Counted from the first letter of the stretch, positions 17,333 to 24,408 are shown. The stretch: DNA of 30,512 nt from CAYQUV01 sp964421005 (GCA_964421005.1 CAYQUV010000006.1:1-30512), one strand, 5' to 3'. Numbers and translations are program-made. Notes: generated by a model from the sequence alone, not told the origin.

Positions 17333-17420
17333 CCGCACACACGGCCCGCACGCACACCTCGCACACACTCACCTCTGAATTTCTGAACTTCAATACCTCT
17401 GAATTTCTTCCTCTGAAATT
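17331..17420. repeat. Alternating CA/CG tract and short direct repeats upstream of rpsL
   Basis: From 17335 to about 17369 the plus strand is an alternating pyrimidine–purine, GC-rich stretch (CGCACACACGG, CGCACGCACAC, CGCACACACTC), very unlike the surrounding AT-rich DNA. It is followed by ACCTCTGAATTTCT at 17371–17384 and again at 17395–17408, a 24-bp period, with a partial third copy CCTCTGAAATT at 17410–17420. The stretch lies between two candidate promoters. Confidence 0.75.
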
Positions 17421-17447
17421 ATATTTTAGTCGATTAATTGAAAACAA
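17418..17447 (-). promoter_or_regulatory. Distal candidate promoter upstream of rpsL
   Basis: Minus-strand TATAAT (17418–17423) with TTGTTT (17442–17447) 18 bp upstream. A transcript from here would carry the repeated region and the proximal promoter before rpsL. The -35 is weak. Confidence 0.4.
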
Positions 17448-17469
17448 TCAATAAATAATCAACCAAATA

Positions 17470-18105
17470 TCAAAAAACTAAACCCGGAAACGAACCGCCG
17501 ACAATAAGATAATAAAAAAACGAAGAAATATAAGGTAGAAACATAAAAGCAACTGCTAGAGCCAGAATAATGCCTATAAACGATTGGCCCAACGGCTGAA
17601 GTATTCTTGATTGAGGAAAAAAATCCATTAGTAATTTTGAGCCGTCTAAAGGAGGGATAGGTATTAGATTAAACAAACCAAGAAAAATATTGATGTAAAC
17701 AATCCAGGAAAAAGCAATGTAGAAAAAACTTCCCGAAGATATAAAACCAAAAATCAAACTGAAACGAAGAATCAATCCGAAAATCAAAGCAATCAGAAAA
17801 TTAGCCATCGGACCTGCCATTCCCACCTTAGCTACTCCATATTTCTGATCGCGTAGATTATAAGGATTGTAAGGAACCGGTTTTGCCCAGCCGATAAACC
17901 CTCCAGTAAAAAAAAGAAGAAAAAGCGGCAAAATAACCGTTCCCACAGGGTCAATATGTTTCAAAGGATTCAACGTTAAACGTCCCATGTATTTTGCCGT
18001 GGAGTCGCCCAAATAATTAGCCATCCAGCCGTGAAAATACTCGTGAAAAACAGCGGAAAAAATAACAACCAGATATAAAAATAATTTAAATATTAATTCT
18101 TCCAT
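17470..18105 (-). CDS. Site-2-protease-like M50 family membrane metallopeptidase
   Basis: An integral membrane zinc protease candidate. The HExxH motif is HEYFH at residues 21–25 in the first hydrophobic segment, and the second motif NLIPIPPLDGSKLL (LDG at 153–155) supplies the third zinc ligand. Between them are several membrane segments and the GMAGPMANFLIA segment common to this family. At 211 aa with no PDZ domain it is the compact Rv-like/RseP-lacking subtype ('site-2 protease family protein'). Substrate unknown. It lies upstream of rpsL and is divergent from rpmB. Confidence 0.9.
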   Translation of the reverse strand: MEELIFKLFLYLVVIFSAVFHEYFHGWMANYLGDSTAKYMGRLTLNPLKHIDPVGTVILPLFLLFFTGGFIGWAKPVPYNPYNLRDQKYGVAKVGMAGPMANFLIALIFGLILRFSLIFGFISSGSFFYIAFSWIVYINIFLGLFNLIPIPPLDGSKLLMDFFPQSRILQPLGQSFIGIILALAVAFMFLPYISSFFYYLIVGGSFPGLVF

Positions 18106-18121
18106 AATTTTTTAATTATTA

Positions 18122-18127
18122 ATTATA
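18122..18127 (-). promoter_or_regulatory. Candidate -10 box for the M50 protease gene
   Basis: A perfect TATAAT stands 16 bp before the ATG at 18105 with no convincing -35 and no ribosome binding site, so the mRNA would be almost leaderless. Confidence 0.35.
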
Positions 18128-18179
18128 CTATAATATTGCAAATTTTAAAAACTTTGATAAAATAAAATCACTATAATTA

Positions 18180-18330
18180 AAAAAGGAATCACCCCGACCA
18201 TTATCTTGAGAAACCTCTCGGTTTCTCACGTGGCTTCGTTCCTATAATCCGAGCAATAGCAAGGAATATATGGTTCTGAACAAAGTTAATGGTTTATATC
18301 TTCCAACACGGGATGATTCCAAGATTTTTT
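18180..18330 (+). promoter_or_regulatory. Structured leader upstream of rpmB
   Basis: The 150 bases before the rpmB ATG contain a perfect 8-bp hairpin with a tetraloop (GAGAAACC tctc GGTTTCTC, 18208–18227), a GGAATATA/TATATcTTCC stem nearer the gene, and distant GGAATCA/TGATTCC arms at the two ends. TATAAT boxes occur at 18172–18177 and 18243–18248, neither with a good -35. No T-tract follows the hairpins. It may be a ribosomal-protein leader or a separate small RNA. Confidence 0.4.
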
Positions 18331-18549
18331 ATGGCTAAAAAATGTGCAATTTGCGGAAAAGGGTCAATAGTTTTCGGTGTTAGAAAAAAACTGAGGGGAA
18401 AATACAACCCGACTGCTAAAAGGAGAAAATATCCGAACCTCCAGTGGCTTCGAGTACCTTCGGATACAAAACTCAAAAAATACAAACCGTTTGCCGGCAA
18501 ACGGATTTTTGCTTGTACTAAATGTATCAAGAGATTAAAGAAAGGGTAA
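18331..18549 (+). CDS. rpmB: Ribosomal protein bL28, zinc-binding
   Basis: 72-aa large-subunit protein. Two CxxC pairs (C5/C8 and C62/C65) form a zinc site, with the family's G….V.HS..K…R.F.PNLQ pattern represented by KYNPTAKRRKYPNLQWLRV. The ATG at 18331 matches the usual MAK.C start; the frame extends upstream without a stop but that part is not L28-like. No ribosome binding site is obvious. It is followed by tRNA genes on the same strand. Confidence 0.95.
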   Translation: MAKKCAICGKGSIVFGVRKKLRGKYNPTAKRRKYPNLQWLRVPSDTKLKKYKPFAGKRIFACTKCIKRLKKG

Positions 18550-18618
18550 TCTAAAAGGGTAATCTAATCTGATTTATTTTAAGACACTTAATTCACCTTT
18601 CAACATTCACCTTTCAAT
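18541..18618. repeat. Short tandem duplications between rpmB and tRNA-Pro
   Basis: AAAGGGTAATCT is duplicated across the rpmB stop codon (18541 and 18554), and a 14-bp unit beginning ATTCACCTTTCAA is duplicated at 18591–18604 and 18605–18618, ending two bases before tRNA-Pro. These look like recent local slippage duplications. Confidence 0.65.
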
Positions 18619-18619
18619 C

Positions 18620-18696
18620 CGGGGTATAGTGTAATTGGTTAACATGCGCGCATGGGGTGCGTGTGATTCCCGGTTCGAGTCCGGGTACCCCGACCA
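18620..18696 (+). tRNA. tRNA-Pro (anticodon GGG)
   Basis: A complete cloverleaf: acceptor CGGGGTA (18620–18626) with TACCCCG (18686–18692), discriminator A and an encoded CCA (18694–18696). The anticodon stem CGCGC/GCGTG encloses ATGGGGT with anticodon GGG at 18654–18656, and the T-arm is CCCGG-TTCGAGT-CCGGG. Position 8 is T, the site modified by ThiI, whose gene follows 110 bp downstream. Confidence 0.97.
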
Positions 18697-18714
18697 AAAA
18701 CCCGACAAAGTTTT

Positions 18715-18786
18715 GCGGGTGTAGTTTAATGGCAAAACCACGCCCTTCCAAGGCGTTGAGTGTGGGTTCGATTCCCATCACCCGCT
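18715..18786 (+). tRNA. tRNA-Gly (anticodon UCC)
   Basis: Acceptor GCGGGTG (18715–18721) pairs with CACCCGC (18779–18785), discriminator T, CCA not encoded (unlike the neighbouring tRNA-Pro). Anticodon stem ACGCC/GGCGT encloses CTTCCAA with anticodon TCC at 18747–18749. T-loop is TTCGATT. Only 18 bp separate it from tRNA-Pro and 20 bp from thiI, so the three are probably co-transcribed. Confidence 0.97.
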
Positions 18787-18806
18787 CTATTTTTTTTCTC
18801 AATAAG

Positions 18807-19982
18807 ATGGATTACATCATTTGCCACTACGGCGAAATTGCTCTCAAAGGAAAGAATAGAAAGTTTTTTGAAGAGAAATTAGTTGAAAATATAAAACTTT
18901 CCTTAAAAAAAGATTATTTTCAATTTGTCAAAAGAATTTCCGGAAGGATAATCATAAAGCTAAGCAAAAAAAGCAAGTCAGAAAATAAAGAAGGAATAAA
19001 AATCAGAAAAGAAATAACTGAGTCCTTAAGTAATGTTATCGGAATAAGTCATTTCAGTTTTGCAGATAACTGTAAACAGGAAATCAAACAAATAAAAAAT
19101 AAATCTTTTGAACTTCTAAAAGACAAAAAATTTAAAACTTTCAAAATTTCAACCCGACGTTCTGAAAAAAAATTTCCTTATTCAAGCCAGGAAATCAACG
19201 AAAAGATTGGTGATTTTATTTTAAAAAAAATAAAAGGAGTAAAAGTCAAACTGAAAAATCCAGATATAACCTGCTTTATTACCCTGGTTGAAAATTATGC
19301 TTTTTTGTATCTCAAAAAAAATAAAGGGCAATGCGGTTTGCCGGTTGGCGTAAGCGGTAAAGCAATATCTTTGCTGTCGGGAGGAATTGATTCGCCAGTT
19401 GCTTCTTTTTTGGCGATGAAAAGAGGTTTAAAGCTTGTTTTTTTACATTTCCATGCTCTCCCCTATACCGGCCGTGAGTCAATTGAAAAAGCCAAGAGGA
19501 TAGTTAAAACTCTGAAAAAATTTCAGCCGAAAACAAAACTTTATTTAATTCCTTTCGCCGACATTCAAAAAGAAATCCTGCTTAATGCCCCAAGCAAACT
19601 ACGGGTTATTCTTTACCGCAGAATGATGCTCAGAATTGCCGAAAAAATTGCTCATAAAGAAAAAGCGAAAGCGATTGTCAGCGGGGAAAATCTTGGTCAA
19701 GTTGCCTCTCAAACTTTGGAAAATTTAAGCCTAATCAATCAAACTACAAACCTCTTAATTTTGCGACCATTAATCGGAATGGATAAAAATGAAATAATTG
19801 AAAAAGCAAAAGAAATCGGAACTTTCGAAATCTCCATTCTTCCCCACCAAGATTGCTGTTCACGATTTTTACCAAAACATCCGGAAACAAAGGGAACGCT
19901 AAAAGAAATTGAAAAAGCTGAGAGAAAATTGAAGATTGAAAATTTAATTAAAAAAGCGCTTAAAAACTTGGAAAGCGCTTAA
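18807..19982 (+). CDS. thiI: tRNA 4-thiouridine synthetase ThiI
   Basis: Adenylates U8 of tRNA for sulfur transfer to s4U, and may also serve thiazole synthesis. The 391-residue protein has an N-terminal ferredoxin-like part (YGEIALKGKNRKFFE), a THUMP domain to about residue 175, and a PP-loop ATPase domain with SGGIDS at 191–196. There is no C-terminal rhodanese domain, as in Bacillus-type ThiI. A DCC…PKHPET segment lies near the C-terminus. The true start is the ATG at 18807; the frame stays open leftward through both tRNA genes, which is coincidental. Confidence 0.93.
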   Translation: MDYIICHYGEIALKGKNRKFFEEKLVENIKLSLKKDYFQFVKRISGRIIIKLSKKSKSENKEGIKIRKEITESLSNVIGISHFSFADNCKQEIKQIKNKSFELLKDKKFKTFKISTRRSEKKFPYSSQEINEKIGDFILKKIKGVKVKLKNPDITCFITLVENYAFLYLKKNKGQCGLPVGVSGKAISLLSGGIDSPVASFLAMKRGLKLVFLHFHALPYTGRESIEKAKRIVKTLKKFQPKTKLYLIPFADIQKEILLNAPSKLRVILYRRMMLRIAEKIAHKEKAKAIVSGENLGQVASQTLENLSLINQTTNLLILRPLIGMDKNEIIEKAKEIGTFEISILPHQDCCSRFLPKHPETKGTLKEIEKAERKLKIENLIKKALKNLESA

Positions 19983-19986
19983 ACTT

Positions 19987-20133
19987 AAATAAAACCCTAC
20001 CCTTTTTCTGCAATCGATATCCTAGATATGAATCTAACTTGGGACAACTCACGCTAACCCATAAAGAGCTTAGCAAATGTTGTCGTCCTTTCTTTGAATG
20101 TTTGTCCAGGAATCTTATCAGAAAGGGCAGGGC
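19987..20133 (-). ncRNA. Structured noncoding RNA with consensus promoter, possibly 6S-like
   Basis: A ~147-base transcript is predicted from 20133 leftward. Its ends form a closing helix of about 13 pairs (CCCTGCCCTTTCTG at 20119–20132 with CAGAAAAAGGGTAGGG at 19995–20010, small bulges), followed at once by TTTTATTT, so the helix also serves as terminator. Inside lie a large asymmetric internal loop, a GGACAA or GACAAC/GTTGTCC stem, a GCTAA/TTAGC apical stem, and a small ATATC/GATAT hairpin on the 3' side. Long rod, central bubble and 3'-side hairpin resemble 6S RNA, but length is short and no sequence match was tested. It contains no plausible ORF. Confidence 0.7.
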
Positions 20134-20139
20134 ATTTTC

Positions 20140-20168
20140 ATTATAGGGCTCCCAACTGGAATTGTCAA
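20140..20168 (-). promoter_or_regulatory. Perfect sigma70-type promoter for the noncoding RNA
   Basis: Minus-strand TTGACA (20163–20168), exactly 17 bp, then TATAAT (20140–20145). The predicted first base is the G at 20133, at the edge of the closing helix. It is the only full-consensus promoter with ideal spacing that I found in the window. Confidence 0.9.
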
Positions 20169-20226
20169 TATTCAGGAAATTTTCGCTAAAAATAGATTTT
20201 ATCGGCTGATTGAAAATTAAGTTTGG

Positions 20227-21300
20227 TTAAAGATTAAGAACATCCACCATCTGCTTGATTAAAGAAACAACAACCGGAGGCGGCATCAAACTGTAAGAAG
20301 GGACTCCTTCATCATCCAGAACCTCCCATGGTTTTTCAATTATTTCTATTTTCCCTGTTTCTTTATTTAATTGATAATTGTATTCGGGAGTAATTTCATA
20401 ATCATCAACAAATTCCTGAGCTTTTTCAACAGGGACGGAATTTCTTAAGAAAACTTTTGGAATACCGTAAAGGGAAAATGCCTGTTTCATTAGTGTCTCG
20501 TCTTTTTCTAATCTTTCCCGGATAGGTTCTATCCCTAATCTGTCCCCTTCTTTTTGAATCATTCTTTTCTCTTGGCAATCAGGGTTGTCGCAAAAAAGAT
20601 AAAACTCTTTTTTTTCTTCGTCGTAGCCGATTTTTTTTGTCGGCAGAAGTTTTAAGTTTCTTGAGGTTTTACAAAGAGGACAAACCACCCTATATTTTAT
20701 TCTCTCATCAATTACTGCTTCTGGAACATCAATAAGAACAAAAACATCTGGGTCTTCCCGATAGTCGATTAAATCTCTGAAAAATAAAGAATAGGAAACC
20801 TGGTCCAAATCTCTTGGAAAACCGTCAATAAAAAGAGCTTTTTTCTCTTTCTCGGCTATCTCTTTTTTAACCAAAACTAAAATCAATTCGGAGGGCAAAA
20901 GGGTTTTGGTGCTTCTTTTTTCCAAGGAACGGATGATATCTTCCAAAGATAAATAGCCCCTATAATTTTTCTTCAAAAAAGAAACCAATTCTTTCTTTTT
21001 TTCCTTGTTCCGAACAACTTCGTCAAATTCTCTGACCATATCGCCGATAGAAAAATGCTCTATTTTTTCCTTGCTGACCACTTCTTTAAACATCTTTGCA
21101 TAAGTTCCTTTGCCGGAATTTTTTTTACCGAGGAAATAAGCAATAAAAGTATGTTCTTTCAAGTATTCTCTCAGTTTTTCAATTTCTTTTCCCGCTTTTA
21201 ATTGAAAATAAGCCTCTCTTTCTTTGAAATCGGTTAAATCAAATTTTTGAGAACTTTCATCTATTTTTGTTTTAAAAATTGGAAATTTAACATCTTTCAT
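20227..21300 (-). CDS. Long adenylate-kinase-like nucleoside monophosphate kinase
   Basis: A 357-residue protein with an adenylate-kinase core placed after a ~50-residue N-terminal extension. The P-loop GKKNSGKGT is at 58–66, the NMP-site motif FIDGFPRD at 157–164, and a LID with a four-Cys zinc site C207/C210 and C237/C242. About 70 extra C-terminal residues (from VEKAQEFVDDYEITPEY) have no counterpart in standard Adk. It follows the MBL gene by 15 bp, in the truB–MBL operon. It may be the main Adk or act on another NMP; the canonical adk sits in the secY block. Confidence 0.85.
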   Translation of the reverse strand: MKDVKFPIFKTKIDESSQKFDLTDFKEREAYFQLKAGKEIEKLREYLKEHTFIAYFLGKKNSGKGTYAKMFKEVVSKEKIEHFSIGDMVREFDEVVRNKEKKKELVSFLKKNYRGYLSLEDIIRSLEKRSTKTLLPSELILVLVKKEIAEKEKKALFIDGFPRDLDQVSYSLFFRDLIDYREDPDVFVLIDVPEAVIDERIKYRVVCPLCKTSRNLKLLPTKKIGYDEEKKEFYLFCDNPDCQEKRMIQKEGDRLGIEPIRERLEKDETLMKQAFSLYGIPKVFLRNSVPVEKAQEFVDDYEITPEYNYQLNKETGKIEIIEKPWEVLDDEGVPSYSLMPPPVVVSLIKQMVDVLNL

Positions 21301-21315
21301 AAAATTTTAAAATGG

Positions 21316-22203
21316 CTACTCAACAAAAAGTTCAGTGCCATTGCTTATTATTTTTATATCGCCTTTTTGGTCGGTCCTTAAAATACTTATACCAAATTCT
21401 TCAAGATTACTCAACACCCTTTGATGAGGATAATAATAAGGATTATTTTTGCCGCAGGAAATCACAGCAATTTTAGGCATAACATTTTCCAAGAATTTTT
21501 TTGAACTTGAATTTTTGCTGCCGTGATGGCTGATTTTCAAAACATCGGCTTCAATATTAAAATCTTGGTAGGGTGGTTCAATTTCTTTTTCTAAAATCTG
21601 CTTCTCTATTTTTTCCGTTATATCTCCGGTTAATAAAAAACTATTTTCAAAAAATGAAAGCTTGGCAACTACAGAAGTATCATTGGTGTTTTTATCAGAA
21701 AAATCGCTTTCCAGACTCCGGAAAGGATAAAGAATGTAAATCCGGCTTTTGCCCGCTGTAATTTTTTGCCCTCTTTGGGCAATAACAATATTTGCTTTTT
21801 CTTTTTCTGCTTCTTTCTTCAAATTCTCCTGCCAATACTGAAAGGTCTTGGTGTCTTTTTCCACCCCGTTCCATAAAATATTTTCCACCTTGTATCTTCC
21901 GAGAACATAATTTAAGCCTGAAAGATGGTCAGCGTCAGGATGAGTTAAAATTACTAAATCCAAGGATTTGTCCCAAAAAGGAATTTCTCCCGACAATTTT
22001 TCCAATATTCTTTTGCCGCTCGGTCCCCCGTCTATAAGAATTTGGTGCCCCTGGGATGTTTCTATATAAATACTGTCGCCTTGGCCGATATCAAAAAAAA
22101 TAACCTTGAGAAAATCTTTTGATAATTCAAAAATTTCCTGCCAGACAAAAAAATTGGCAAAAACCAAAAGAAAAATAGCCAGTAAGAAAACTGTTTTTTT
22201 CAT
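21316..22203 (-). CDS. ComEC/Rec2-like metallo-beta-lactamase, membrane-anchored
   Basis: A 295-residue protein with an N-terminal hydrophobic segment (residues ~4–20) and a metallo-beta-lactamase fold: FFDIGQGDS, LIDGG (57–60), the metal-binding THPDADH (87–93), LLTGD and SHHGSKNSS. It corresponds to the detached C-terminal domain of ComEC, common as a separate protein in many bacteria. It probably works outside the membrane; substrate unknown, possibly nucleic acid or nucleotide. The ATG at 22203 overlaps the truB stop as ATGA, so translation is coupled. Confidence 0.88.
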   Translation of the reverse strand: MKKTVFLLAIFLLVFANFFVWQEIFELSKDFLKVIFFDIGQGDSIYIETSQGHQILIDGGPSGKRILEKLSGEIPFWDKSLDLVILTHPDADHLSGLNYVLGRYKVENILWNGVEKDTKTFQYWQENLKKEAEKEKANIVIAQRGQKITAGKSRIYILYPFRSLESDFSDKNTNDTSVVAKLSFFENSFLLTGDITEKIEKQILEKEIEPPYQDFNIEADVLKISHHGSKNSSSKKFLENVMPKIAVISCGKNNPYYYPHQRVLSNLEEFGISILRTDQKGDIKIISNGTELFVE

Positions 22204-22892
22204 AAACTGAATAGAAATTTTTGCCAATTGCGACTCGTAATTTCGTTTAGTTTTTTAGCGTTTTCTAATTTAAATCTTCCAATTTTTGTCCGGCAAAGTT
22301 TTTCCAGATAGCCACCGGTCCCCAGTTTTTTACCAATATCATGAGCTAAAGACCTAATATAAGTGCCAGAAGAACATTTAACTTTTATTCTGAGAGAGGG
22401 CCAGTTGTAATCCAAAATAGAAATATTATAAATTTCAACCAAAACTTGGGCTGGTTTTATCTTCTCTCCTTTTCTTGCCAGTGTGTAAAGTTTTTTTCCT
22501 TTAAATTTTTTAGCTGAAAAAATCGGTGGGGTTTGTTTTATTTTACCAACAAATCCCCGGACAATTTTCTCAACTCGTTCTCTTGATGGAATTTCAATTA
22601 TTTTCTTTTTTTTAATTTTGCCTTCTCTATCATAAGTATCAGATATTCCTCCCAGCTTTATTTCCCCGATGTATTCTTTATCCATTTTTAAAAAGAAAGA
22701 AAGTTGGCGAGTCGCTTCCCTGCCAATACCCACAATCAAAAGACCTGTAGCAATCGGGTCCAGTGTTCCAGCATGACCAATTTTTTTTAGGCCGATTTTT
22801 TCTCTCAAATAATCAACAACATCGTGAGAAGTTATACCCTTCGGTTTATCAATCAATAAAAAACCTACTTTTTGTTTTTCCAGATTAGTCAT
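22200..22892 (-). CDS. truB: tRNA pseudouridine-55 synthase TruB
   Basis: Makes pseudouridine 55 in the tRNA T-loop. The catalytic motif GHAGTLDPIATG has the nucleophile D45; LLIDKPKGITSHDVV precedes it and GTYIRSLAHDIG is the late signature. At 230 aa it has the catalytic domain and at most a very short PUA-like tail, smaller than the ~300 aa of E. coli TruB. It leads the truB–MBL–kinase run and is preceded by a terminator belonging to the ferritin-like gene. Confidence 0.95.
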   Translation of the reverse strand: MTNLEKQKVGFLLIDKPKGITSHDVVDYLREKIGLKKIGHAGTLDPIATGLLIVGIGREATRQLSFFLKMDKEYIGEIKLGGISDTYDREGKIKKKKIIEIPSRERVEKIVRGFVGKIKQTPPIFSAKKFKGKKLYTLARKGEKIKPAQVLVEIYNISILDYNWPSLRIKVKCSSGTYIRSLAHDIGKKLGTGGYLEKLCRTKIGRFKLENAKKLNEITSRNWQKFLFSL

Positions 22893-22916
22893 TTCTTTAT
22901 TTTAAATTAACTTTCT

Positions 22917-22952
22917 AAATTAAAACAAGCCAGATAACCTCTGACCTGTTTT
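22917..22952 (-). terminator. Intrinsic terminator after the ferritin-like gene
   Basis: A stem of about 13 pairs (AAAACA/TGTTTT, then G·T, G–C and T·G pairs, then CAGA/TCTG) with a five-base GGTTA loop at 22922–22952, followed on the minus strand by AATTT. The T-tract is partly within the stem. Confidence 0.65.
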
Positions 22953-22974
22953 AAAGAGATTCAAAAAGGAAATT

Positions 22975-23256
22975 TTATCCAGTTAACTCTTCAACTTCTC
23001 TTTTCCCTTCATTTAATTCTTTCTGTTGTTCTTCGTCTATTTGAAACAATAAGGTTTCAAATTCTCCTACATGAGTTTTTTCCTCTTTGGCAATATCTAA
23101 AAGAATTTTTTTGATATTTTCATTTTCGGTCATAGCCGCCAGCTGTTCATAAAGAGAAATGGCATCCAGTTCGGCTATCATTCCCAGTCTCAAAATTTCT
23201 TTATCTAAATTTTCTTTTTTAATTTTTCCTAAATCTATTGGTAATTTTGACAACAT
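22975..23256 (-). CDS. Stand-alone encapsulated-ferritin-like (EncFtn) protein
   Basis: A 93-residue, two-helix ferritin-like protein. AELDAISLYEQL, KKILLDIAKEEKTHVGEF and the terminal VEELTG closely follow, from memory, the N-terminal ferritin-like domain fused to the encapsulin shell of Pyrococcus furiosus. The ferroxidase ligands E29, E59 and H62 have the spacing (30 and 3) of E32/E62/H65 in Rhodospirillum rubrum EncFtn. The protein ends where the shell domain would begin; no encapsulin gene is in the window. Such proteins oxidise Fe(II) as annular decamers. It follows mscS by 63 bp and ends at a terminator. Confidence 0.82.
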   Translation of the reverse strand: MLSKLPIDLGKIKKENLDKEILRLGMIAELDAISLYEQLAAMTENENIKKILLDIAKEEKTHVGEFETLLFQIDEEQQKELNEGKREVEELTG

Positions 23257-23319
23257 AATTGATTCTTAATTTAAACCATTACAGGATTGACAAGCCAATG
23301 TCCGACCTTTCGATTTATC

Positions 23320-24381
23320 TTATGTCTTATTCAAATAAACTGTTTGAGTTGGATAAGCAAATGAAATGTTTTCTTTTTCAAATTCTTCCTTAAGTTCTAA
23401 ATTTATCTTCTCTTGAATATCCATATATTTGTTGTAGTCGGAACTTCCTATATAATAAACCACTTCATAATTTAAACTGAAATCCCCAAATTCTTTGAAA
23501 TGAACTCTATCCAAATCAGCTAATTCAATTTTATCTATAATACTTTTAACAATTTGAGGAATTTTTTTCACTTTTTCGGTCGGCGTTTCATATTCAACAC
23601 CAAAAGAGAAAACTATCCTTCTCTTTTCCATCTTCTTGTAATTGTTAACTCTGACTTCAGTTAATTCTTTGTTAGAAACAACCAATTCCTGGCCTTGAAG
23701 AGTTTGTAATCTGGTGGATTTTATGCCGATTTTCTTAACCGTTCCCATATCGTCTCCGACAACGATGAAATCGCCGATTTCAAAAGGTTTGTCAAAATAG
23801 ATTGAAAAGGAGGCAAAAATATCTCCTAAAATATTCTGTAGAGCAAAAGCAACCGCTACTCCGCCAATTCCAAGCCCGGCAATTAAAGCTGAAATATTAT
23901 AGCCAAAATTCTGTAAAACAATAATTACAGCAGTAACCCAAACAACTCCTTTCAAAATTTTGGTTAAAAGATTGAGATTAGCAGGCTCAAATTTTTCATT
24001 TTCTTTTCTCCTTTTTGAAATTATCTTTTTAGTCCCGAAATCAATTATTTCTTGAAAAACCTTAACAACATACCAGACAACAACAACAATAGCGCTATAA
24101 TAAACAATCTTATCTACGATTTGTGGCAGATTAATAAACTTCAGGGAAAAATACAGAGCCAGAATAAAATAAAAGAGCCAACCGATTGACTCAATGAATT
24201 TTATCAGCATATCATCAAACTCTACTCTGGTATGGTCGGCAAGTTTTCTTAATTTATTAATCCCAACCTGTTTGAAAATCTTTAAAATGATAATTATCAA
24301 AACAAAAACTCCCAAAGATATCAAATACTCGTTTGCTGTGTTTCCACCAAAATTATAACTCAAAATCTCTTCAAAAGTCAT
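23320..24381 (-). CDS. MscS-family small-conductance mechanosensitive channel
   Basis: A 353-residue inner-membrane channel that would open on osmotic down-shock. There are about four hydrophobic segments, then the pore helix and its glycine/alanine pattern (IAGLGIGGVAVAFALQNILG), the beta domain (FEIGDFIVVGDDMGTVKKIGIKSTRL, in overlapping family segments) and a C-terminal alpha/beta domain. The order is that of the MscS core with one extra N-terminal helix pair. It has an extended -10 promoter and is followed by the ferritin-like gene. Confidence 0.92.
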   Translation of the reverse strand: MTFEEILSYNFGGNTANEYLISLGVFVLIIIILKIFKQVGINKLRKLADHTRVEFDDMLIKFIESIGWLFYFILALYFSLKFINLPQIVDKIVYYSAIVVVVWYVVKVFQEIIDFGTKKIISKRRKENEKFEPANLNLLTKILKGVVWVTAVIIVLQNFGYNISALIAGLGIGGVAVAFALQNILGDIFASFSIYFDKPFEIGDFIVVGDDMGTVKKIGIKSTRLQTLQGQELVVSNKELTEVRVNNYKKMEKRRIVFSFGVEYETPTEKVKKIPQIVKSIIDKIELADLDRVHFKEFGDFSLNYEVVYYIGSSDYNKYMDIQEKINLELKEEFEKENISFAYPTQTVYLNKT

Positions 24382-24408
24382 ATATTCTAATTATGAATTA
24401 ATTTTTAT

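Noticed and set aside
17335..17420. A CRISPR or other spaced-repeat array upstream of rpsL
   Set aside because: There are only two full short copies and a partial one, without regular spacers.
18657..18806. An N-terminal extension of ThiI running back through both tRNA genes
   Set aside because: The frame is open by chance; the extra residues come from tRNA sequence and the ThiI family start fits the ATG at 18807.
19987..20133. SRP RNA, RNase P RNA or tmRNA as the identity of the first noncoding RNA
   Set aside because: The conserved SRP GGAA-loop segment, the RNase P core segments and the tmRNA tRNA-like 3' end are not present on either strand.
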